The notes: generated from the letters alone by a model not told the origin. A DNA stretch of 64,000 bases from Candidatus Saganbacteria bacterium (GCA_016223245.1 JACRPL010000012.1:52475-116474); one strand, 5' to 3'; positions 7,302 to 15,862 are shown, counted from the first letter of the stretch. Program-made: numbers and translations.

Positions 7302-8381
7302 ATGATTATAGTGATCGGCGGAGGCATTGTTGGCACAGGAATTGCTTATTTCCTCGCAAAATCAGGTTTAAAAGATATTTTACTCATCGAAAAAGAGAAA
7401 TTCCTTGGCACTCAAGTAACCCAATTCTGCTCAGGCGGCGTCAGACACCAATTCACAACAGAAATTAACTGCAAATTCTCCATTCAATCAATGCCTATTT
7501 TGAATATCCTAGCCCATGAGATAGATTATAAAAAATATGGATACTTGATACTCGATATATGCAAAGGCATTACCGAGCCAAGAGTCAAAATGCAGAACAA
7601 GCTAGGGATCGATACCGAAATTCTTTCAAAAGAAGAGATCAAGAAGAGATTTCCATTTCTAAACGATGATGGCATTATTTCAGGAAGCTTCTTTAAAGAA
7701 GACGGCGTCGCCGACCCTGCATCCCTCCTAGCCTACTACGAAAAAGGATCAAAAAAGATGGGCGTGAAATATCTCATGGACACGGAAGTGAAAAGAGTAA
7801 CGCGTGACGCGCAACGCGGAACGGGTGTTATTACAAATTCAGAGGAGATCGCAGCCGATTGGGTCATTATAGCGGCAGGTATCGGATCGAAGGATCTTGG
7901 GAAAACTGTCGGGCTTGATATTCCGATCGTACATAGAAGAAAATATATCCTAGTCATCGAAAGCTTTAAATACGACTACCCTCTTGTCATGGAGATCCCG
8001 ACCGGCTGGTATATCAAAAAAGAAGGCGATGATGCATTGGTTGGCATGTCGGGAAAAGTAGAAGACAAGGATTTTGACAAACAACCGGAAGCGGAAGATG
8101 GAACAATTGAGGCAACCATTAACAGAATTCCAGAGCTTGAAAAATCTGGGATCAAGAAAGTATTAACGAGCTTAAGCGACGAAACACCGGATAAGCATGC
8201 AATTATCGATATCCCAATCCCGGGATTAATTATAGCAACAGGGTTTTCGGGGCATGGGTTCATGCACTCGCCTGCTACAGGCCAAATTGTCGCGCAAATA
8301 ATCAAAGGCGAAAAGACATCTATTGATATTTCGGAACTTAAACTCAAGCGCGCGCATATTAAAGAGACGATCGCAATCTAG
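7302..8381 (+). CDS. FAD-dependent oxidoreductase, DAO family
   Basis: 359 residues of the D-amino-acid oxidase/sarcosine oxidase beta superfamily. The N-terminal Rossmann fingerprint GGGIVGTGIAYFLAKSG (residues ~6-22) ends at E30 of LIEKE, which would bind the FAD ribose; TGFSGHGFMHSPATGQIVA near residues 308-326 is the family's C-terminal FAD-contact region. Substrate is unknown; sarcosine, proline, glycine or similar amines are typical in the family. ATG start at 7302, directly behind a -10 box. A 26-base gap leads to pyrK, probably in the same transcript, but no functional link is evident. Confidence 0.8.
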   Translation: MIIVIGGGIVGTGIAYFLAKSGLKDILLIEKEKFLGTQVTQFCSGGVRHQFTTEINCKFSIQSMPILNILAHEIDYKKYGYLILDICKGITEPRVKMQNKLGIDTEILSKEEIKKRFPFLNDDGIISGSFFKEDGVADPASLLAYYEKGSKKMGVKYLMDTEVKRVTRDAQRGTGVITNSEEIAADWVIIAAGIGSKDLGKTVGLDIPIVHRRKYILVIESFKYDYPLVMEIPTGWYIKKEGDDALVGMSGKVEDKDFDKQPEAEDGTIEATINRIPELEKSGIKKVLTSLSDETPDKHAIIDIPIPGLIIATGFSGHGFMHSPATGQIVAQIIKGEKTSIDISELKLKRAHIKETIAI

Positions 8382-8406
8382 CCAAAATCATGTTAAAATA
8401 TCAACA

Positions 8407-9225
8407 ATGATCCAAGAAGACGCCATAATTCTAGACCACAAGCAAGTTGCCCCGCTATTCTTTAAATTAACCCTACAATCAAAATATATTTCGTCACACG
8501 CAGTTCCCGGCCAATTTGTTGAAGTAAAAGTATCAGAAGAAACAAATCCTCTGCTTAGAAGGCCATTCTCAATTCATCGCATTGACCCCGCAAAGCAGAT
8601 AATAGATATCTTGTATGAAATAAAGGGCATCGGCACAAAAGCGCTCAAAGAATTAAAGATCGGGCAAGTATTGAATATATTAGGGCCTTTGGGGAATGGG
8701 TTTACTATAAATAAAGAAAAAAAGATAGCGATCCTCGGCGGCGGCGGGATGGGCGTCGCTCCCCTACTTGCTCTTGCAGACGCGTTACGCGCCGTGCCTG
8801 CCGGCAGGCAGGTCTCGTATCCCGCATTACGCACGATCGTATTCATCGGCGCCCGCAACGCGGAATTAGTAACTTGCGAGAACGATTTCAAAAAGCTTGA
8901 TGCAGAAGTTTTTATTACAACAGATGATGGCTCTTCGGGGCGCAAAGGATTTGTTTCCGATTCCCTATTAGATATTCTTGCAAAAGAGCTAACAGCTTCC
9001 AGCTTACACCAAACGGCTATTTATTCTTGTGGACCGTTCCCAATGCTCAGATCGATCGCACAAATAGCTCACGAGAAACAAATAGACTGCCAAGTATCAA
9101 TGGAGGCTTTTATGGCGTGCGGTATCGGCGTATGTTATGGATGCGCGATAGAAACCCAAAATGGGTATAAAATGGTATGCAAAGACGGACCCATATTTAA
9201 CACAAAGGATATAAAATGGAATTAG
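8407..9225 (+). CDS. pyrK: PyrK, dihydroorotate dehydrogenase electron-transfer subunit
   Basis: 272 residues. FAD- and [2Fe-2S]-containing partner of class 1B PyrD, passing electrons from dihydroorotate to NAD+. Visible: FAD-binding RRPFSIHRID, NAD-binding GGGGMGVAPLLALA, and C-terminal cluster ligands CGIGVCYGC plus a fourth Cys in KMVCKDGPIF. The ATG at 8407 is chosen; a longer open frame from 8323 would overlap the upstream gene and adds no conserved sequence. Overlaps pyrD by 10 bases, which fits a two-subunit enzyme. Odd: residues around 130-139 (AVPAGRQV) are encoded by a 16-bp palindrome inserted in frame, extending a surface loop after the NAD motif. Confidence 0.92.
   Translation: MIQEDAIILDHKQVAPLFFKLTLQSKYISSHAVPGQFVEVKVSEETNPLLRRPFSIHRIDPAKQIIDILYEIKGIGTKALKELKIGQVLNILGPLGNGFTINKEKKIAILGGGGMGVAPLLALADALRAVPAGRQVSYPALRTIVFIGARNAELVTCENDFKKLDAEVFITTDDGSSGRKGFVSDSLLDILAKELTASSLHQTAIYSCGPFPMLRSIAQIAHEKQIDCQVSMEAFMACGIGVCYGCAIETQNGYKMVCKDGPIFNTKDIKWN
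8795..8810. repeat. Perfect 16-bp palindrome inside pyrK
   Basis: TGCCTGCCGGCAGGCA is a perfect palindrome lying within coding sequence, directly after GCGTTACGCGCC. It encodes part of a loop (VPAGRQ) absent from typical PyrK proteins as I recall them, so it is probably a palindromic element inserted without breaking the frame. Confidence 0.7.
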
Positions 9226-10088
9226 CGGGAATTAAACTTAATAATCCGGTAATGGTCGCGTCAGGAACTTTTGGGAACGGAAAAGAATATGCCGACCTCA
9301 TAGACATAGAAAAGCTTGGTGCAATTATAACCAAGTCGATAAGCCTGAACCCAAGAGAAGGCAATCCCCCTCCCCGCATTTGTGAAACACCGTCGGGAAT
9401 GCTCAATTCGATCGGGCTTCAAAACGACGGGCTTAAAGTATTTATCGATGAACATTTAAAATTCCTTTCAAAATATAAAGTTCCGGTCATTGTAAACATA
9501 GCAGGCGAAACAGATCAAGAATGTGTTGAACTAGCAAAAGCCCTTTCAAAAGAACCGACAGTCAAAGGCTTGGAACTAAATATTTCATGCCCCAATGTCA
9601 AACAAGGCGGTATGCAATTCGGATGTTCGCCAACTGGGACCGAAGAGATAGTTAAAGCCGTGCGTAAGGCAACGGATCTGCCGCTAATAGTAAAATTATC
9701 GCCAAATGTAACAGATATCGTTCAGATAGCAGAAGCGGCAGTATCTGCAGGAGCTGACGCCCTATCGCTAATAAATACACTTCTCGGAATGGCAGTAGAT
9801 GTAAAGGAAAGAAAATTTAAGATCGCAAGGAAAGTTGGAGGGTTATCAGGCCCTGCAATCCGCCCGGTCGCCGTCAGAATGGTTTATCAGGTTGCATCAG
9901 CGGTCAAAGTCCCCGTGATCGGAATTGGCGGTATATTAACATTAGATGATGCTTTAGAATTCTTCATGGTCGGAGCTTCGGCAGTTCAGGTTGGAACAGG
10001 GAACTTTGTAGATAGTAAAACAGCCCTTAATATCATCGAAGGCTTAAAATCTTATGACCTCAACGACATCAAGGGCTGCCTGCTTTAA
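9216..10088 (+). CDS. pyrD: PyrD, dihydroorotate dehydrogenase class 1B
   Basis: 290 residues, FMN TIM-barrel enzyme that oxidises dihydroorotate to orotate in pyrimidine synthesis. Family marks: NPVMVASGTFGNG near the N-terminus, PPPRICETPSGMLNSIGLQN, and LNISCPNVKQGGMQFG whose Cys is the class 1 catalytic base (Cys, not Ser, marks class 1). The FMN phosphate site is GIGGILTLDDALEF to GASAVQVGTGNF near the end. Pairing with overlapping pyrK marks class 1B, the NAD-linked heterotetramer. Confidence 0.95.
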   Translation: MELAGIKLNNPVMVASGTFGNGKEYADLIDIEKLGAIITKSISLNPREGNPPPRICETPSGMLNSIGLQNDGLKVFIDEHLKFLSKYKVPVIVNIAGETDQECVELAKALSKEPTVKGLELNISCPNVKQGGMQFGCSPTGTEEIVKAVRKATDLPLIVKLSPNVTDIVQIAEAAVSAGADALSLINTLLGMAVDVKERKFKIARKVGGLSGPAIRPVAVRMVYQVASAVKVPVIGIGGILTLDDALEFFMVGASAVQVGTGNFVDSKTALNIIEGLKSYDLNDIKGCLL

Positions 10089-10146
10089 CCCCCTCTTCCG
10101 CTTCGCTCCATCTCCCCCTTATCAAGGGGGAGATTATAGAGGGGGT
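10088..10146. repeat. Nested palindromic repeat, copy 1
   Basis: Outer arms ACCCCCTCT (10088-10096) and AGAGGGGGT (10138-10146) enclose an inner hairpin TCTCCCCCTT-ATC-AAGGGGGAGA (10111-10133). Same design as at 11.6, 44.6 and, more distantly, 34.0 and 45.9 kb. It fills the gap between convergent pyrD and the LolA-like gene, where it may also act as a transcription barrier; no U-run follows. Confidence 0.8.
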
Positions 10147-10150
10147 GAAA

Positions 10151-10849
10151 TTACATCTTGAACAGGTCGTCCGATATATCTTCGTTAACTTTGATATCCT
10201 TGAAACTCATTTCTGTCGCGATCTTTTTACCGAAAAGATTTACTTCCATGCCCATTTTTGATACAACATCTATCCCGGCGACTTTTGAATAGGTAAGCTG
10301 TGTCCCGCTTATCACTTTGCCGTCGGTCCCGATGACCACCAATTTTGTCGGCAAATACGCATCCTTTTTGACGACAACTTCAACTTTCGAAACAAGAGGA
10401 TTTTCTTTCTTGGGGATCGCTGTGATCACATATGAATCCGATTGCTCTTTGATGGAGAGATTATTTTTTTCCAGCCCTGCCAGAACATCCAATGGATTTT
10501 TCCCGATATCTTCTCTTCCCGATTTTTTCCTAAGATCGTCTATTTTATCTACTTTTGTCTGTCCATGGGCCGTAAGTTTAATCCTATTCCCGTTAACAAT
10601 CGTTACTTTATCCTTATCCGACTCAATCCTCATTTTATCTTTCCCTTTGAACATCATTTTAGCCAACTGCGAGGATTTTTTTGACTTTTCGCCAAGCATC
10701 TTGACCGAAATCGTAGCCGAAAACGTTTTTATTTTTTCATAATTGGCCTTTGCTTTTGAAAGCACGTCATTCGCGCTAATTGCGAAAGCACCTGTTGAAA
10801 ACGCGAACAACAGGACGAAACCCAATAATACCGATAACTTTTTACCCAT
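10151..10849 (-). CDS. LolA-like outer-membrane lipoprotein carrier family protein (2)
   Basis: 232 residues. Signal peptide MGKKLSVLLGFVLLFAFSTGAFA (cut near residue 23), then a LolA/LolB-like fold: early amphipathic segment DVLSKAKANYEKIKTFSATISVKM, strand-rich core with DKMRIESDKDKVTIVNGNRI, and a late VVSKMGMEVNLFGKKIATEMSFKDIKVN. Family members shuttle lipoproteins or related lipids across the periplasm. Start at 10849 supported by AAGGAG seven bases upstream. The 3' end of a pair of tandem paralogues; both share the ending DI/NVKVNExxSDxLF, so they arose by duplication. Confidence 0.75.
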   Translation of the reverse strand: MGKKLSVLLGFVLLFAFSTGAFAISANDVLSKAKANYEKIKTFSATISVKMLGEKSKKSSQLAKMMFKGKDKMRIESDKDKVTIVNGNRIKLTAHGQTKVDKIDDLRKKSGREDIGKNPLDVLAGLEKNNLSIKEQSDSYVITAIPKKENPLVSKVEVVVKKDAYLPTKLVVIGTDGKVISGTQLTYSKVAGIDVVSKMGMEVNLFGKKIATEMSFKDIKVNEDISDDLFKM

Positions 10850-10860
10850 AATTCAACTCC

Positions 10861-11589
10861 TTATTTTATTTCGAACAATTTATCCGACAAACCTTCGTTC
10901 ACCTTAACATTGTCAAATCTCATCTCGATCTCCATCTTGCCTCCCGGGACCACAATCGATGATGTGTTTTTTGATATGACCCAGATATCTTTGACTTTCG
11001 TATAATCGATATCGGATGCGCTCACCAATTTGTCCGATGTGTTGTATATCTCGATCTTGACCGGAAGATTCCTCGACCCGTCGATATAGAACTTCATCAT
11101 TCCCATAAATTTGTTCTTTTCCTTTGGGACTCCGGTTATGATGTAAGATTTTGATATAACTCCCTTTTCTTCCAATTTGAGGTCAAAATAATCAAGAACT
11201 TTTGTTTGGTCGATCGGGCTCGAACCAACACTTGATTGCCCCAATTTACCCTTTAATTTCTTGAGGTCTTGGACGAACTTTTGGCCAGTTGCGGGGTTTA
11301 GCACCTCCATTTTATCTTTGTTGGTTATCGTTACCTGGTTCAAAGGAGATGTCATTTCCATCCTGCTCGCATCAGAGCCTTTTACCATGATGGAACCCTT
11401 CTGCTCCATTGCTTTTTTATCTTTCATATCGGATTTAATGACCGTCGTTATATCGGCGGACATGTCTTCTATTTTATTCTGGTTCGCCCTAACCTTATTC
11501 AACAAGTCTTCGATTTTTTGGTCCATGGCGAACGATGAAACAGAGAACGCTAAAAAGAATACAAATCCTAAAATAAATTTCTTATTCAT
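10861..11589 (-). CDS. LolA-like outer-membrane lipoprotein carrier family protein (1)
   Basis: 242 residues from the ATG at 11589, chosen over the ATG at 11607 because AAAGGAG lies just before it and the protein then starts with a clean signal peptide (MNKKFILGFVFFLAFSVSSFA). The mature part resembles LolA-type and outer-membrane lipoprotein-sorting proteins (DKIEDMSADITTVIKSDMKD, SRMEMTSPLNQVTITN, MEIEMRFDNVKVNEGLSDKLF). Eleven bases separate it from its downstream paralogue. Exact cargo unknown. Confidence 0.75.
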   Translation of the reverse strand: MNKKFILGFVFFLAFSVSSFAMDQKIEDLLNKVRANQNKIEDMSADITTVIKSDMKDKKAMEQKGSIMVKGSDASRMEMTSPLNQVTITNKDKMEVLNPATGQKFVQDLKKLKGKLGQSSVGSSPIDQTKVLDYFDLKLEEKGVISKSYIITGVPKEKNKFMGMMKFYIDGSRNLPVKIEIYNTSDKLVSASDIDYTKVKDIWVISKNTSSIVVPGGKMEIEMRFDNVKVNEGLSDKLFEIK

Positions 11590-11613
11590 GGTTTCTCCTT
11601 TCCTCATCCACTC

Positions 11614-11673
11614 GACCCCCTCTCATTCTCCCCCTTACTAAGGGGGAGATGTCCCGAATGGACAGTGGGGGTC
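11614..11673. repeat. Nested palindromic repeat, copy 2
   Basis: Outer arms GACCCCC (11614-11620) and GGGGGTC (11667-11673) around an inner hairpin TCTCCCCCTTA-CTA-... AGGGGGAGA (11628-11649). Closely related to copy 1 and to copy 3 at 44.6 kb, including the GATGTCCCGA segment shared with copy 3. It touches the stop codon region of the glycosyltransferase gene that ends at 11672. Confidence 0.8.
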
Positions 11674-13222
11674 AATGGCTAATGGGTGGTGAGGTTATTA
11701 TCACATATTGGGCCTTAGTTTTCAATGCAACATACGCAAACTTAAGCTTTTTGACCTCGTCTTCCGGAACATAAGCTGCCGAGCCTTTTTGGGATAAAAA
11801 CTTCCTCAACTCCTTTTCATCCTGTATATCCAGAGAAACCGTAGGGTACGATTGCCTGTTCAGGTAGAAAACTAAGCTTGGAGGAAGCCAGGTCCTGTAA
11901 AAAGCTATATGCATCTTTCCTCTTAGCGCTAGAGCTAAAGTTGGCGTTGGCTTATGATCCTCGGCATACGGCATTAGCCAAACAATTATCCCGATAAAAA
12001 GGATCACAATTGAAATTGCAAACCCGGCTATTGTCCAATTCGGCTGGGGTTTGAAGAACGAGAACAGAAAAGACAAAAAGAAACCTGCAAGGGTTATCAA
12101 CAATAATATTTGCAAATAAATGACGGCTTGCGTGTATTGCGGCGGGACAGGTATGCGCATATTCATATAAATTGTCGTCGCAAGAATTAAGATCGGGAAT
12201 ATTACCGCAGAATAAAATGAAAGTTTGTCTTCTTTCGAAAATATTTTATCAAGACAACTTCCTGTCATTATAGCCATTGCAGGGAAAGCCGGAAGAAAAT
12301 ATCCTGGGACTTTTGTGGAGGCTGTCGAGAACAGAGCGAGCATCACCAGGAATAGGCTCAACAGAAGCGCGTGCGGCTTTTTGAAAAGCGATACAAAGAA
12401 AAACCCGCTCCAAGGGAGAAAGCCAACCAACGCTACTATTATATAGTAATACACCGGCCCGGGATGCTGCTGAAGCGGCGACATATAGATAGTGAAAAGA
12501 AATTGCCCAAAGATTATTTTTAAAAAGTAACTGCCATGACGGATCGTCTCGATAATAAACCAAGGCGACGCAACCAATAAATACAGCAAGAGCCCCTTAA
12601 CTATAGCAAGTTCTTTGAGGAAAGAAAATTTCTTGTCGATTGCCAAATATATTATTATAGAAGCCAACGGGACCAAAATACCCAAAGGCCCTTTTGTCAT
12701 TGTGGCCATTCCCATCGCAAGCCACATCAAATAGAACCATTTTTTTTCGGCGGGAGCTTGATATCCTTTGTAGAAAAACAATAGCGCCATAGTAACAAAG
12801 AAACAAAGCACCATATCCACTAGCCCCATTTTAGATAGAACTATATAGAGAGGACTTGTTGCGATAATAATGGCTGAAAGAAGCCCTGCCCTTTCATTAA
12901 ATAGCGTTTTTGCAAAAGCATATGTGAGATATACGCCTAGAATTCCGAATATTGCCGCCCAAAACCTTACTGCAAATTCCGTGAATCCAAATATACGGAA
13001 AGCGATGGTTGTGAGCCAGGCATACAAAGGAGGTTTATGGAAATATACAGCAGAATTGAGATGCGGAGTTAGATAATCCCCTGATTTTACCATTTCAAAG
13101 GAAGCGGCAGCCATCTGGCCCTCATCCTGGTCCCAGATCGAAGATGCTCCAAGTTGGAAAAAGTAAATAACAGCCGATATAACAAGGACAATAACAAAGG
13201 CCCAATTGAGTTTTTTCAACAT
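11672..13222 (-). CDS. ArnT/PMT-type membrane glycosyltransferase (GT83-like)
   Basis: 516 residues with about 11-12 hydrophobic helices. The first periplasmic loop WDQDEGQMAAASFEMVKSGDYLTPHLN and VYFHKPPLYAWL is the signature of GT-C enzymes of the ArnT/GT83 group, which move a sugar from a polyprenyl-phosphate carrier to lipid A, protein or another acceptor; the Asp/Glu pair (DQDE) is the expected catalytic/metal site. Acceptor and sugar unknown. The ATG at 13222 lies 7 bases after an extended -10 box (TGCTAAAAT). Followed on the same strand by the LolA-like pair. Confidence 0.85.
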   Translation of the reverse strand: MLKKLNWAFVIVLVISAVIYFFQLGASSIWDQDEGQMAAASFEMVKSGDYLTPHLNSAVYFHKPPLYAWLTTIAFRIFGFTEFAVRFWAAIFGILGVYLTYAFAKTLFNERAGLLSAIIIATSPLYIVLSKMGLVDMVLCFFVTMALLFFYKGYQAPAEKKWFYLMWLAMGMATMTKGPLGILVPLASIIIYLAIDKKFSFLKELAIVKGLLLYLLVASPWFIIETIRHGSYFLKIIFGQFLFTIYMSPLQQHPGPVYYYIIVALVGFLPWSGFFFVSLFKKPHALLLSLFLVMLALFSTASTKVPGYFLPAFPAMAIMTGSCLDKIFSKEDKLSFYSAVIFPILILATTIYMNMRIPVPPQYTQAVIYLQILLLITLAGFFLSFLFSFFKPQPNWTIAGFAISIVILFIGIIVWLMPYAEDHKPTPTLALALRGKMHIAFYRTWLPPSLVFYLNRQSYPTVSLDIQDEKELRKFLSQKGSAAYVPEDEVKKLKFAYVALKTKAQYVIITSPPISH

Positions 13223-13229
13223 CAGGGTA

Positions 13230-13238
13230 ATTTTAGCA
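13230..13238 (-). promoter_or_regulatory. Extended -10 promoter of GT83 gene
   Basis: Minus strand TGCTAAAAT, an extended -10 element, ends 7 bases before the ATG at 13222. No clear -35 box and no Shine-Dalgarno between promoter and start, implying a leaderless or near-leaderless mRNA. Confidence 0.45.
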
Positions 13239-13243
13239 TAAAA

Positions 13244-13813
13244 TCAGGTAACCAAGCACAATAAATTCTTCAATCTCGCGACCGGCAGCCCAACTACATT
13301 ATCGTAATTCCCTTCTATCCTTTCAATAAAAGGATCTTCTATTTCTTGGATGCCGTAACCGCCGGCTTTATCCAACGGGCTTCCAGACTTTACATAATCC
13401 AATATAGCTTTTTCTTTAAGTTTTCTGACTCTGATCTTTGTAATATCATAGTCGGAATATATTTTCCCATCCTTCGGGTTATACACCGCTATGCCCGTTA
13501 TAACTTTGTGGGTTGAGCCCGATAGTGCTTTAAGCATGGCTACCGCATGTTTATTATCTTTTGGCTTGCCTAGGATCTTTTCACCCAATACAACGATAGT
13601 ATCCGCGCCTATAACTATTGAATCGGTATTTCTTGAAGCTACATCTTTCGCTTTAGTAATGGCGGCCTTTATCGCGAACCGTAACGGAGTTGAAGCTTTT
13701 ATTTTTGATTCGTCAATCCGGCTGACCGATATTTTGAAGTTTTTAACTATTTTCTTTAACAGCTCTTTGCGCCTGGGAGATGCGGACGCAAGAATAATTT
13801 TATCCTTCGACAT
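13244..13813 (-). CDS. maf: Maf-like nucleotide pyrophosphatase
   Basis: 189 residues from the ATG at 13813 (an alternative ATG lies two codons upstream). House-cleaning enzyme that hydrolyses non-canonical or excess nucleoside triphosphates; also linked to septum control. The signature LASASPRRKELLKK opens the protein; the catalytic region SIVIGADTIVVLGEKILGKPKD, the HKVITGIAVYNPKDG stretch and DKAGGYGIQ are all present. Its start overlaps the 3' end of sixA by 14 bases, so the two are co-translated. Confidence 0.93.
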   Translation of the reverse strand: MSKDKIILASASPRRKELLKKIVKNFKISVSRIDESKIKASTPLRFAIKAAITKAKDVASRNTDSIVIGADTIVVLGEKILGKPKDNKHAVAMLKALSGSTHKVITGIAVYNPKDGKIYSDYDITKIRVRKLKEKAILDYVKSGSPLDKAGGYGIQEIEDPFIERIEGNYDNVVGLPVARLKNLLCLVT

Positions 13814-14282
13814 GTTCAATACAAGCGGATAGTAATGCGGGCGTCATCATCCAAAGAATCGTCCAACCCGTTTCTATCTTTTCAAGGCAGATCACCCCGC
13901 CCTGGCTAAAATTCACAAAATTAAAATTCTCGTTCTTACTTAATAGATATGTCGCAAGATGTTCGAGAAAAGGCAGATGGCCAACAATTACTATATCTTC
14001 ATGGATCGCGGTTATTTCACCGGCGATATTGCGGACAGTATCATTGGGTAATAAATTATCGCGCTCGATCAGCTTTTTATGCGGAACTCCCTCGGCAATT
14101 ATTTTTGCAGTCTGTTTCGCCCTAAGCTTTGTGCTGTGCCAGATCTCATTGACTTTGACCTCGGCAGCATTTAAGAAGGCGGTTATCTCTGAGATATCAA
14201 GAATGCCTTTTTCGGTTAACGGCCTTGATGTATCCATTGTTTCGGGAACCGCTTCACCATGTCTAATTAAATAAAGGCTCAT
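13800..14282 (-). CDS. sixA: SixA-type phosphohistidine phosphatase
   Basis: 160 residues of the histidine phosphatase superfamily. Catalytic RHGEA (residues 7-11: R7, H8, E10), SxxxRAKQTAKI and the second catalytic His in IVIGHLPFLEHLATYLL match SixA, which removes phosphate from phosphohistidine, for example on HPt domains or the PTS. Overlaps fluC by 4 bases upstream and maf by 14 bases downstream. No histidine kinase lies nearby, so the target is unknown. Confidence 0.88.
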   Translation of the reverse strand: MSLYLIRHGEAVPETMDTSRPLTEKGILDISEITAFLNAAEVKVNEIWHSTKLRAKQTAKIIAEGVPHKKLIERDNLLPNDTVRNIAGEITAIHEDIVIVGHLPFLEHLATYLLSKNENFNFVNFSQGGVICLEKIETGWTILWMMTPALLSACIEHVEG

Positions 14283-14680
14283 TTCGCTCCTAATTTTAAG
14301 ATATCCATAAAATATTTGGACAATCCGAAACCCAGGAACACAAATAAGATCCCGACTAAATTGTTGAAAAGAACATTTAAGATCGCTAAATTCATTTTAC
14401 CGTCCCTGATCAGATTAAATGTTTCAAGCCCAAATGTTGAAAAAGTTGTATATGTTCCTACGACCCCGACCAGAAGAAAAATGTTCATTTCGGGTGAAAC
14501 GGCTGTTTTCTCGAATATTTCGGCAAGAAACCCAATCGTTAAACATCCGGATAGATTAATAAAAAGGGTTCCCCACGGGAACACGGGACCGAACGCATCT
14601 CGAAAAAGAGCCGATAGCACATACCTTAGAATAGCGCCAAGCGCTCCGCCGACAGCAACATAAGAGAGTTTAATCATCAT
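14279..14680 (-). CDS. crcB: FluC/CrcB fluoride channel
   Basis: 133 residues, four hydrophobic helices. Dimeric fluoride exporter family: GGALGAILRYVLS near the N-terminus, WGTLFINLSGCLTIGFL (conserved GTxxxNxxG) and GVVGTYTTFSTFGLE (pore motif with the two Phe/Ser-Thr) are all seen. A second in-frame ATG directly follows the first; both are compatible. Its ATG shares one base with the stop of the small upstream gene. I see no fluoride riboswitch upstream. Confidence 0.93.
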   Translation of the reverse strand: MMIKLSYVAVGGALGAILRYVLSALFRDAFGPVFPWGTLFINLSGCLTIGFLAEIFEKTAVSPEMNIFLLVGVVGTYTTFSTFGLETFNLIRDGKMNLAILNVLFNNLVGILFVFLGFGLSKYFMDILKLGAK

Positions 14681-14820
14681 TATTTCTTATGGATCTTCAG
14701 CCTATAATGCTTTTTCAGATGAAGTTTTCCTTTAAATTTTTTATGTTTCGCTTCGGCGGCAATTATAAACGCATTTCCGAAGAACATAACCATGACCAAC
14801 AAAGCCAATATCCTTTTCAT
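14680..14820 (-). CDS. 46-residue secreted basic peptide
   Basis: A short gene with strong start: AAGGAGGTTTCT precedes ATG at 14820. The product has a signal peptide (KRILALLVMVMFFGNAFII, then AAEA) and a mature part of about 22 residues made almost entirely of Lys, His, Leu and Arg (HKKFKGKLHLKKHYRLKIHK). The stop TAA shares its last base with the fluC ATG, so it is translationally coupled to the fluoride channel gene. Function unknown: metal or polyanion binding, or an antimicrobial-like peptide, are guesses. Confidence 0.65.
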   Translation of the reverse strand: MKRILALLVMVMFFGNAFIIAAEAKHKKFKGKLHLKKHYRLKIHKK

Positions 14821-14830
14821 AGAAACCTCC

Positions 14831-15850
14831 TTAAGGTCTTTGCAATTCAAGATAGATAATTTTTAATATTGCGACAATAGGCGCCGCAAAGAACAAACCC
14901 CATAGTCCGAAAAGTTCCCCCAATATCAACACAGACATAACAACCGTCAACGGATGCAGGTTGAGTTTATCGCCAAGTACTTTCGGGATAAAGATGGCAA
15001 TCATTAAGATATTAAGCGCTACAAAAAATATAAGAACATACAAGGCCAAGACGGGGGAACCGATAAGCGCGACAATTATCGCTGGAGCGGCGCCTATGAA
15101 CGGTCCGATGTTTGGGATCACTTGCGAAATCGCCGCGATCAAACCTAGGATCAAAAAGAAATTTACACCCATAAAACAAAGCGCAAGTCCCGTTGCAACC
15201 CCTACCACCGCGCAAAGGATAAGCTGGCCTGTCACATAATTTTTTAGGACATCGTCTATCTGCCTTAATATCTTGAGAGCGGCTTCCCTATGGTCTTCCG
15301 GTATGAACTTCACGATTCCTTTTGCAAGGTCTTTTTCGTCTTTCAATAAAAAGAAAATAATTATCGGCATGATTATTATATAAATAAACCTTGAAAATAA
15401 TGCGATGAGGCTATTAGCCGATCGCTCCAAGAACAATGTGAAATAGGAAAATGTCCCTTGGAGCGCGTTTGAAAGCGCCAAATTGACCTCTTGAGGCATT
15501 CTAACGCCACGATACCACCTCTGGATATCGGATGCCGCGGATTTTGCCTGCGCGATATATTTGGGGGCGTTCGAAACAAATATCCCCGACTCTTCGATAA
15601 ACGGCGGGAGAATGAACTGAAGGAGGACGCCGACAATTATAATAAATAGCATAAATGAGATGAATATTGAAATTATCCGGTTAAGCCCCAACCCTTTTGG
15701 CCTCTTATGCGATAAAAAATTAACGATCGGGTCCAAAAGATAGAAAATCGCTATCGAAATAATGATCGGAAAAAGGACATTTCTTATAAAAAACAAGAAA
15801 ACGCAGAATAAAACAAGGAAAACGATCCTAGTGATTTGATTTTTACTCAT
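14831..15850 (-). CDS. AI-2E family permease (PerM/YhhT-like)
   Basis: 339 residues with about eight hydrophobic helices in the family pattern: N-terminal FFIRNVLFPIIISIAIFYLLDPIVNFL, a long extracytoplasmic loop (residues ~75-145) and a C-terminal cluster with GLIAAISQVIPNIGPFIGAAPAII, LGDKLNLHPLTVVMSVLILGELFG. Family members are proposed transporters of small signals or ions; substrate unknown. ATG at 15850 chosen because the upstream ATG (15865) falls in the promoter: TATAAT at 15857-15862 ends 6 bases before 15850. Confidence 0.85.
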   Translation of the reverse strand: MSKNQITRIVFLVLFCVFLFFIRNVLFPIIISIAIFYLLDPIVNFLSHKRPKGLGLNRIISIFISFMLFIIIVGVLLQFILPPFIEESGIFVSNAPKYIAQAKSAASDIQRWYRGVRMPQEVNLALSNALQGTFSYFTLFLERSANSLIALFSRFIYIIIMPIIIFFLLKDEKDLAKGIVKFIPEDHREAALKILRQIDDVLKNYVTGQLILCAVVGVATGLALCFMGVNFFLILGLIAAISQVIPNIGPFIGAAPAIIVALIGSPVLALYVLIFFVALNILMIAIFIPKVLGDKLNLHPLTVVMSVLILGELFGLWGLFFAAPIVAILKIIYLELQRP

Positions 15851-15856
15851 GGGAGA

Positions 15857-15862
15857 ATTATA
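15857..15862 (-). promoter_or_regulatory. -10 box of AI-2E permease gene
   Basis: Perfect TATAAT on the minus strand, 6 bases before the ATG at 15850; no convincing -35 box and no Shine-Dalgarno. Suggests a leaderless mRNA. Confidence 0.45.

Noticed and set aside
7799..7830. ACGCG-rich stretch in the FAD oxidoreductase gene as another inserted repeat
   Set aside because: No true palindrome and the protein length there looks normal for the family; judged ordinary coding sequence.
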